From the NCBI GenBank assembly GCA_900550745.1, contig URTO01000096.1, positions 1 through 7,230 on the forward strand: a DNA stretch of 7,230 bases. Direction: 5' to 3'. The notes under the pieces were generated by a model. That model did no database searches and was not told the origin of the DNA. It worked only from the letters and a program-made list of their open reading frames with translations. This DNA is from an uncultured Desulfovibrio sp. (GTDB lineage: Bacteria; Desulfobacterota; Desulfovibrionia; Desulfovibrionales; Desulfovibrionaceae). Of this stretch, positions 1 through 4,765 are shown one piece after another. How positions within the stretch are numbered: position 1 is the first letter of the stretch; every line of letters starts with the position of its first letter. A program made the translations under genes and the position numbers.

Positions 1-110
1 TAGACTTTTTATCCATTTTTTCCAATGATGGCCCCCATGTTTGGGGGTTATCCGTTATTCCTTTGGAATTTCAAGAAATAAAGCATCAACCGTTTCCTAT
101 GACACGGCCT
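1..110 (-). repeat. Dispersed palindromic repeat, copy A (partial, cut by window edge)
   Basis: Read on the minus strand from 110 downward, this stretch begins AGGCCGTGTCATAGG and matches copy B (1274 onward) nearly base for base for about 60 columns, with a few substitutions and one single-base gap. Bases 1-40 also resemble the right arm of the hairpin in copy C (about 7191-7230): both share CTTTTTATCCA and a following TTTCC-ATTGG-like block. It therefore looks like the right-hand half of a palindromic element whose other half lies before the window. The terminus at 110 is 28 bp from the queA start codon. I infer a MITE-like or IS-end-derived element; no transposase is visible. Confidence 0.75.
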
Positions 111-138
111 TTTTCAAAGGCAAACCACAAGGATTTCC

Positions 139-1236
139 ATGTATTCCATCCCACAATCCGAAGCCGATTTTCTCCTCTCTTCCTACCGTTACGAACTGCC
201 TCCCGAACGTATAGCCCAGCACCCCGGTGAACGGGGGGCATCGCGGCTTCTCGTGCTGGATCGTGATACGGGGAAGCGTACGCATACCTTTTTTTCCCAT
301 CTGCTCGAATACTTGCCGAAGGGGACGCTGCTCATAGCCAACAATTCCCGTGTGGTTCCCGCGAGGATGCTCGGCCAGCGGCCATCGGGCGGCAAGATGG
401 AGTTTCTGCTGCTTACGCCCATGCCCCTGCTGGAACGGCAGGGGCATGGGGACGGCTGGCATTACGCGGAGGCCGACGGGCTGCTCAAGCCCGCCAAGAA
501 CGCCCGGATAGGGGATTTCCTTGCCTTCGGGGAAGATCTGCGTGTGGAAGTCCTTGCCAAGGGGGAATTCGGGCGGCATCGGGTGCGGCTGCACTGGACG
601 GGCGATATCCGTGCGCTTTTTGAAGCACGGGGGCATTTGCCGCTGCCGCCGTATATCAAGCGCGAGGATACGAAGGAGGATCGGGGGACGTACCAGACCG
701 TTTACGCCAGGGACGACAAGGCCGGCTCCGTAGCCGCGCCTACGGCGGGCCTGCATTTCACCCCGGAATTGCGCGCGCAAATGGCCTCTGCGGGCGTCGA
801 ATGGGCTGAGGTGACCCTTCATGTCGGATACGGCACGTTCAGCCCCGTACGCTGCGAGGATATCCGCGGACACGTCATGCATGAGGAGTTCGTGGAAGTG
901 CCGCAAGCCACGGTGGACGCCATTGGAAAGGCGAAGGCCGAAGGGCGGCCCGTCATCGCCGTAGGCACCACTTCCGCCCGGACGCTTGAAGGCGTGGCCG
1001 GTGCGCATGGGGGTGAGCTGACGGCGCATCAAGGCTGGATCAACTGCTTCATTTGGCCCGGATACAGGTTTCATGTCCTTGACGGCCTGATAACCAACTT
1101 CCACCTGCCCGAATCCACGCTGCTGATGCTCGTCTCGGCGCTGACGGGCCGGGAACGGATGCTTGAGACATATGCCGAGGCCGTGAAGATGGAATACCGC
1201 TTTTTCTCCTACGGCGACGCCATGCTCATCCGCTGA
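139..1236 (+). CDS. queA: S-adenosylmethionine:tRNA ribosyltransferase-isomerase QueA
   Basis: QueA moves the ribosyl part of S-adenosylmethionine onto 7-aminomethyl-7-deazaguanine at the wobble position of GUN-anticodon tRNAs, giving epoxyqueuosine in the cytoplasm. The 365-residue product is close to the usual family length (about 340-360). Family blocks run in order: LPPERIAQHP near residue 21, SRLLVLDRDTG, IANNSRVVPARMLG, LPLPPYIKRED, SVAAPTAGLHFTPEL, LHVGYGTFSPVR, VIAVGTTSARTLE, GLITNFHLPESTLLMLVSA and the terminal YRFFSYGDAMLI. The ATG at 139 is preceded by AAGGA (129-133) at 5-nt spacing, and only a short lead precedes the first conserved block. A stretch around residues 94-105 (TPMPLLERQGHG) seems longer than in many homologues and is encoded by a perfect hairpin (418-450). 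The gene stands alone, closely flanked by repeat copies A and B. No clear promoter was found; the upstream leader is mostly repeat. Confidence 0.97.
   Translation: MYSIPQSEADFLLSSYRYELPPERIAQHPGERGASRLLVLDRDTGKRTHTFFSHLLEYLPKGTLLIANNSRVVPARMLGQRPSGGKMEFLLLTPMPLLERQGHGDGWHYAEADGLLKPAKNARIGDFLAFGEDLRVEVLAKGEFGRHRVRLHWTGDIRALFEARGHLPLPPYIKREDTKEDRGTYQTVYARDDKAGSVAAPTAGLHFTPELRAQMASAGVEWAEVTLHVGYGTFSPVRCEDIRGHVMHEEFVEVPQATVDAIGKAKAEGRPVIAVGTTSARTLEGVAGAHGGELTAHQGWINCFIWPGYRFHVLDGLITNFHLPESTLLMLVSALTGRERMLETYAEAVKMEYRFFSYGDAMLIR
418..450 (+). repeat. Perfect 13-bp inverted repeat inside queA
   Basis: CCCATGCCCCTGC (418-430) and GCAGGGGCATGGG (438-450) are exact reverse complements separated by 7 nt (TGGAACG). 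The reading frame stays open and encodes residues in the MPLLERQGHG stretch of QueA. It is either a small palindromic unit accommodated in frame or a hairpin in the mRNA. It is directly visible in the sequence; any function is unknown. Confidence 0.9.
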
Positions 1237-1273
1237 ATTTGCCAAAATGTTTCCCTGCGTTATCTTTTGGAAG

Positions 1274-1450
1274 AGGCTGTGTCATAGAAAACGGTTGATG
1301 CTTTATTTTCTTGAAATTCCAAAGAAATAACTAATAAAATCCCCCAATCACAGAGCCCACCAGCGGAAAGATTGGAGAAAAAGCATATATTTTCAGTATA
1401 TTGCTGAAACAAAACAACCACGTACTCTGACAGAGGCAATAATTTTAACT
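1274..1450 (+). repeat. Dispersed palindromic repeat, copy B (one half-element)
   Basis: The copy starts AGGCTGTGTCATAG 37 bp after the queA stop codon and is the inverted counterpart of copy A over about 60 bp. Past that point it matches copy C: AGAGCCCACCAGCGGAAAG and ATTGGAGAAAA (about 1352-1381) correspond to 7049-7076. TATTTTCA followed by AAACAACCAC and CAGAGGCA (1388-1437) corresponds to the reverse complement of the right arm of the copy C hairpin. It appears to stop near the loop position of the palindrome, so only half an element is left. It is AT-rich compared with the neighbouring genes. It might act in termination after queA, but no clear terminator stem with a T-run was found. 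Confidence 0.75.
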
Positions 1451-1455
1451 AGATA

Positions 1456-1500
1456 GCCGCACCCCTTTATAGGGAAGCGAGAAAGTCGCCCGGAAGGGTG
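1456..1500. other. Short structured stretch with competing stem-loops
   Basis: CACCC-CTT (1460-1467) can pair with AAGGGTG (1494-1500), enclosing GCGA/TCGC (1477-1480 with 1486-1489, 5-nt loop). CCCT/AGGG (1463-1466 with 1471-1474, TTAT loop) competes with the outer stem. I matched this to no known riboswitch or tRNA. It lies between repeat B and the downstream side of the c553 gene. It may be a small RNA, a processing site or chance structure. Confidence 0.25.
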
Positions 1501-1507
1501 AATACTG

Positions 1508-1556
1508 AGAAGGCGTCCCGCTGTGCCCCTTACGGGAAACGTCAGGGACGCCTTCT
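1508..1556 (-). terminator. Stem-loop downstream of the cytochrome c553 gene (possible terminator without T-run)
   Basis: AGAAGGCGTCCC (1508-1519) and GGGACGCCTTCT (1545-1556) form a perfect 12-bp stem around a 25-nt loop, which itself holds a small CCC/GGG pairing. It starts about 38 nt past the minus-strand c553 stop codon, where a terminator would be expected. No T-run follows on either strand, so intrinsic termination is doubtful. CTGAGAAG (1505-1512) can pair instead with CTTCTCAG (1565-1572), giving an alternative fold. Confidence 0.4.
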
Positions 1557-1594
1557 GCGGAACGCTTCTCAGAAGAGCTGGGGAGGACGTTCAG

Positions 1595-1906
1595 CTACAG
1601 TGTGGAACCATAGTCGGCGAGGCTTTTCAGTTGTTCGCCCGAAAGTTGCTTGACGACGTTTTCCATAACCAGCTTGCGTTGGGCGCCAAAGGAGCCGTCC
1701 TTGTATCCTTCAAGTTTCTTGAGCAGATCGGCGGCGCTCTGGCCCTTGATGGGGGGGATGCCCTTGGCGGGGACGCGACCGCCGTCAGCGCCGTGGCACC
1801 CCTGACAGTAGGTTTTGAAGAGGTTGGCCGCATCGCCGTCGGCAAACGCGACGCTGAAGGAAGCGAGAAGCATCACGGCTGAAAAGACAATCAATACCTT
1901 TTTCAT
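1595..1906 (-). CDS. Periplasmic monohaem cytochrome c553 (Desulfovibrio type)
   Basis: This is a soluble class I c-type cytochrome carrying electrons in the periplasm. In Desulfovibrio, c553 is a partner of formate dehydrogenase and of cytochrome c oxidases. The 103-residue precursor has a lysine-plus-hydrophobic signal peptide ending AFA before Asp23, leaving about 81 residues, close to the 79 of D. vulgaris c553. The haem site is C34-QG-C37-H38, and Met81 in RKLVMENVV sits where the Met ligand falls in D. vulgaris c553. The GYKDGSFG and EQLKSLADY blocks also fit that family. The Met in the ADYMSKL-like ending of D. vulgaris is Gly here (ADYGSTL). The start is supported by AGGAGG (complement of 1913-1918) 6 nt upstream. 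The gene is transcribed away from the haem operon at 2233-6612, whose proteins are plausible partners; that link is inferred from position only. Confidence 0.93.
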   Translation of the reverse strand: MKKVLIVFSAVMLLASFSVAFADGDAANLFKTYCQGCHGADGGRVPAKGIPPIKGQSAADLLKKLEGYKDGSFGAQRKLVMENVVKQLSGEQLKSLADYGSTL

Positions 1907-1942
1907 TGTATTCCTCCTGCCTTTTTACTGTTGAACCGTACG

Positions 1943-1957
1943 GCCCCTTGCGGGGGC
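1943..1957 (-). promoter_or_regulatory. GC-rich hairpin in the c553 leader
   Basis: GCCCC (1943-1947) and GGGGC (1953-1957) form a 5-bp GC stem with a 5-nt loop about 25 nt upstream of the c553 ribosome binding site. It could stabilise the leader or mark transcript processing. The structure is visible; the role is guessed. Confidence 0.3.
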
Positions 1958-1992
1958 GTGGCTCAAGAAACGTGTTTGGGGATAGTCATCAT

Positions 1993-2024
1993 ATTCCTAT
2001 CCCATTGAGTAGCCGCATAGGAAT
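1993..2024. promoter_or_regulatory. 8-bp inverted repeat, candidate operator
   Basis: ATTCCTAT (1993-2000) and ATAGGAAT (2017-2024) are perfect reverse complements with a 16-nt spacer. They lie 87-118 bp upstream of the c553 start, in the region shared by two divergent transcripts. The layout suits a dimeric regulator or a hairpin. I do not recognise the half-site. Confidence 0.35.
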
Positions 2025-2030
2025 GAAAGC

Positions 2031-2046
2031 ACCATGATAACATGGT
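2031..2046. promoter_or_regulatory. ACCATG-ATAA-CATGGT palindrome, candidate operator
   Basis: Two perfect 6-bp half-sites are separated by 4 bp near the middle of the divergent c553/haem-operon intergenic region, 7 bp from the 1993-2024 inverted repeat. The size and symmetry fit a helix-turn-helix dimer site able to control both directions. It matches no FNR/CRP-type consensus I know. Confidence 0.4.
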
Positions 2047-2139
2047 TCATCCCCGTGTGAGCTGCGTTTTTGCCTCTTAGGGGGAGGAGGTTCGCCCGCG
2101 TCTGCCTGCGGGGTATGAGTCTCACGGCATTTCTTCATC

Positions 2140-2145
2140 TATAAT
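2140..2145 (+). promoter_or_regulatory. Candidate -10 box (TATAAT) for the membrane cytochrome operon
   Basis: A perfect TATAAT lies 88 bp upstream of the first operon gene, followed by a purine-rich stretch. No good TTGACA-like hexamer sits 16-18 bp upstream (the candidates read GAGTCT or TGAGTC), so if it is used, activation by a protein bound further upstream is likely. The leader between it and the start codon also holds a weak AACCG/CGGTT hairpin. Confidence 0.45.
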
Positions 2146-2232
2146 GGAAAAGGAGGCGAGGGGCGGGTAGCGTCAACCGTATAGGTCTGAAGCCGGTTTT
2201 CCTCTGGACTTGGGATACGAAAGGAACGACGC

Positions 2233-3408
2233 ATGAGCAAAAAACGGATAGGTATTGTCGGCATGGCCCTTGTCACGCTTTTGGGGGCTGGGGCCGCTCA
2301 CGCTTCCCCTGAGGCATCGCGCCTGCTTTCTCCCCCGATGGCGCTGCCGGTACCGTCCGGGTTTTTGAGCATACTTTTACTGCTGACTTTTTTTGTGCAT
2401 TTGGTGTTGGTCAACGTGCTTCTGGGTTCGGTAATCCTGTCGGCCGTCGATCGGCTGGCTTCGGCTTCGGACAGCAAGGGCGGGATGGCCTTCATGCCCA
2501 AGGTGCTGGCGCTTGCCGTGAACTTCGGCGTTGCACCTTTTCTCTTTTTGCAGGTGCTCTACGGGCATTTCCTGTATCCCGGCATTCTACTCATGGCCGT
2601 GTGGTGGATGTTTGTCGCCGTATTCGCCATGATGGCGTATTACGGGCTTTACGTGAGCGGTGAAGCGGTCGGGCCGATGCGGAGGAAGCTGCCCTTGATC
2701 CTGTCGGCCCTGCTGCTTTTGCTGACGGCCTTTCTGTTGAGCAACGCCAGTACCCTGATGCTGCGCCCGGATTTCTGGTTCCGGTGGTTTTCCGAGCCGC
2801 ACGGCCGCCTCTTGAATACGGGCGATCCCACTTTGTTCCCGCGTTATCTGCATATCCTGCTGGCTTCTTTGGCTGTAGGCGGCCTGACGATGGCCTGGCG
2901 CGCCCAGTGGGGCAAGCGCGCCCCGGAATCCGGCAGGGAAGAGGCCGAGCTCCGTTTCCGTCGGGGGCTGGATTGGTTTTTCTACGCTTCCTTGGCGCAG
3001 GTTCCGGTGGGGCTGCTGTTCCTGTCCGCATTGCCCCCGGATGTGCGCGGCCTTTTTCTGGGAGGGGATCCCCTGTCCACGGCGGCCCTGATGCTGGCCG
3101 TGTCCGGGCTGTGCATCGCCCTCGTCCTTGCCCGGCAGGGCAGGCTCAAGCTTGCCGGCGCCGCCGCCCTTGGCGTCATTCTGGTTATGGTCTGCGTGCG
3201 CGGCATGGTACGCGACGCCATGCTTCAGCCCTACGGCGGCGCGGCGTCCCCGGCCCCTACCGCTTTGGCGATGCCGCACGGGCAGACCGCCGCCCTGTGC
3301 CTCTTTCTGGCAGTTACGGCTTTGGTCATCACCGTCCTTGTCTGGCTGGGCCGTGTGCTTTTTCAGGCCTTGAACCGCAGTGAAAGCTCGGAAATCCGGG
3401 AGGGATGA
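2233..3408 (+). CDS. Polytopic membrane protein, CydA-like (His-bearing partner subunit)
   Basis: First gene of a three-gene operon; AAGGA at 2221-2225 supports the ATG. The 391-residue product starts with a signal-like segment ending AHA (about residue 24), followed by about eight or nine hydrophobic helices. By eye it resembles the cytochrome bd oxidase subunit CydA. TFFVHLVLVNVLLG (His56) aligns with the His19 helix, VNFGVAPFLFLQ (about 96-107) with the NFALGVATGLT helix, and FPRYLHILLASLAVGG (His207) with the His186 haem b558 ligand helix. It lacks the CydA Glu99/Glu107 pair, the GRQPW motif and the Q-loop; the Met393 position seems to be Gln256. His112 could be another ligand. No CXXCH is present. 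I infer a membrane subunit that pairs with the next gene product and may bind low-spin haem b. An NrfD-like or unrelated helix bundle is possible, since alignment was by eye. Confidence 0.7.
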   Translation: MSKKRIGIVGMALVTLLGAGAAHASPEASRLLSPPMALPVPSGFLSILLLLTFFVHLVLVNVLLGSVILSAVDRLASASDSKGGMAFMPKVLALAVNFGVAPFLFLQVLYGHFLYPGILLMAVWWMFVAVFAMMAYYGLYVSGEAVGPMRRKLPLILSALLLLLTAFLLSNASTLMLRPDFWFRWFSEPHGRLLNTGDPTLFPRYLHILLASLAVGGLTMAWRAQWGKRAPESGREEAELRFRRGLDWFFYASLAQVPVGLLFLSALPPDVRGLFLGGDPLSTAALMLAVSGLCIALVLARQGRLKLAGAAALGVILVMVCVRGMVRDAMLQPYGGAASPAPTALAMPHGQTAALCLFLAVTALVITVLVWLGRVLFQALNRSESSEIREG

Positions 3409-3409
3409 C

Positions 3410-4765
3410 ATGGAATTCCCCGTCTGGCATTTCGTCGGCATTGGTTCAGGGCTGATTATCGGCATCGTTTCCGTGCTGCACGTCTTCGTGGCCCAGTTCG
3501 CCGTGGGCGGAGGGATCTATCTGGTGTGGATGGAGCGGAAGGCCCACCGGGACGGGGCCCCGGAGATTTCGCAATGGCTGGAGCGCCATACGCATTTCTT
3601 TTTGCTCCTGACCATGGTTTTCGGCGGGCTCAGCGGTGTGGGCATCTGGTTTACCATGAGCGTGGTGAACCCTGGGGCCACGTCCATGCTGATCCATAAT
3701 TTCGTCTTTTTTTGGGCCGCGGAGTGGGGGCTTTTCCTGCTCGAAGTGGTTTCCCTGCTGGCCTATTACTCTACCTATGCTTGGAGCCGTAGCGGGCGGA
3801 TGAGCTCGGAGGCCCATATGCGCATAGGCATCGTCTATGCCTGCGCGGGCTTCCTCTCGCTCGTGCTGATCAACGGCATCATCACGTTCATGCTGACTCC
3901 CGGACAGGGGCTGTCCACCGGAAACGTATGGCTCGGCTTCTTCAATGCCACCTATTGGCCGAGTGTGGTTGTACGTCTGGGCATCTGCCTGATTCTGGCG
4001 GGCATGTTCGCCCTGTTCACCGCCCCTCGCATCGCTTCGGCCGAAGCCCGGCGTATCGCGGTGAGGGTGAGCGGTTTGTGGATCATCCTTCCCTTCTTTC
4101 TGCTGCTGGGCGGTTCCGTGTGGTATTTCATGGCGTTGCCGCCGGATCGGCAGGAAGCCATTTTGAACCGGGCTTCCGATATCCATCCTTTCCTCATCAC
4201 ATACGGCTGGATGCTGCCCGCGGTCTTCCTGGCCGGGGTGGTGGCCTTTGTGCGGGCCGAGCGCCTCCGCAAGCCTCTGGGTATCGTCATCCTGTGTTCG
4301 GGGCTGCTTTTGGTGGGCAGTTTTGAATGGGTACGCGAAACGGCACGCCGCCCTTGGGTTGCCGAAAGTTATATGTATTCCAATGGGATGAGCGTTGTGC
4401 AAGATGCACGGGCCAAGGCGGGGGGGATAGCCTCGGTGTCCGGCTGGGTACGGACGCTTGATGCCGTCGAAAGCGGTTCCCTGAAGCTCGAAGCGCCTCT
4501 TGCCGACGGGCTGGGCAAAGGCTCCATGCTGTTCGCCCTGCAATGCAATGTCTGCCACGGCTTGGGCGGGCCGCGCATCGACATCATCCCACGGGTGCGG
4601 CGTCTGACCCGGTATGGCCTTGAGGCGCAGCTTCAGGGGCAGGGGACGCGGCTCGGCTACATGCCGCCCTTTGCCGGCAGCCTTGAAGATCGCCGGGCTC
4701 TGGCGGACTATCTTCAGCGTATGGGCGCCCAGCGCAAGACCTTTCCTTCCCCGGAGGCACAATGA
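3410..4765 (+). CDS. CydA-like membrane subunit with C-terminal haem c domain
   Basis: Start chosen at ATG 3410, just past the upstream stop (3406-3408), with GGGAGGG at 3398-3404. An in-frame GTG at 3380 would add ten residues but has no better support. The 451-residue protein has about eight helices. CydA-like features are VLHVFVAQFAVGGG (His24, the His19 position), GLSGVGIWFTM, a helix with Glu105 and Glu112 (near Glu99/Glu107), and WVRETARRPW, where Glu310, Arg313 and Pro315-Trp316 match Glu445 and the GRQPW motif. The His186 position reads Val in VVVRLG, and the long Q-loop is absent. Residues about 365-440 form a class I cytochrome c domain: C379-NV-C382-H383, with Met418 of YMPPF as likely sixth ligand. 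I infer a high-spin haem-bearing subunit fed by c-type haem rather than quinol. It overlaps the next gene by 4 nt. Confidence 0.78.
   Translation: MEFPVWHFVGIGSGLIIGIVSVLHVFVAQFAVGGGIYLVWMERKAHRDGAPEISQWLERHTHFFLLLTMVFGGLSGVGIWFTMSVVNPGATSMLIHNFVFFWAAEWGLFLLEVVSLLAYYSTYAWSRSGRMSSEAHMRIGIVYACAGFLSLVLINGIITFMLTPGQGLSTGNVWLGFFNATYWPSVVVRLGICLILAGMFALFTAPRIASAEARRIAVRVSGLWIILPFFLLLGGSVWYFMALPPDRQEAILNRASDIHPFLITYGWMLPAVFLAGVVAFVRAERLRKPLGIVILCSGLLLVGSFEWVRETARRPWVAESYMYSNGMSVVQDARAKAGGIASVSGWVRTLDAVESGSLKLEAPLADGLGKGSMLFALQCNVCHGLGGPRIDIIPRVRRLTRYGLEAQLQGQGTRLGYMPPFAGSLEDRRALADYLQRMGAQRKTFPSPEAQ

Noticed and set aside
97..1245. Long open frame on the minus strand opposite queA
   Set aside because: It lies antisense to a clear queA, and its translation is low-complexity, rich in Arg, Gly, Pro and His, with no recognisable domain; this is typical of antisense frames in GC-rich genes.
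1311..1340. TTGAAA-N18-TAAAAT promoter-like sequence in repeat B
   Set aside because: It is not kept in copies A or C, and no plus-strand gene follows for about 900 bp; an AT-rich chance match is more likely.
1..1450. queA as cargo of a composite transposon
   Set aside because: The terminal-type ends of the two copies face queA instead of facing outward, and there is no transposase.
1523..1882. Plus-strand frame opposite the cytochrome c553 gene
   Set aside because: The minus strand has a signal peptide, CXXCH and a strong ribosome binding site; the plus frame has none of these and begins inside a stem-loop.
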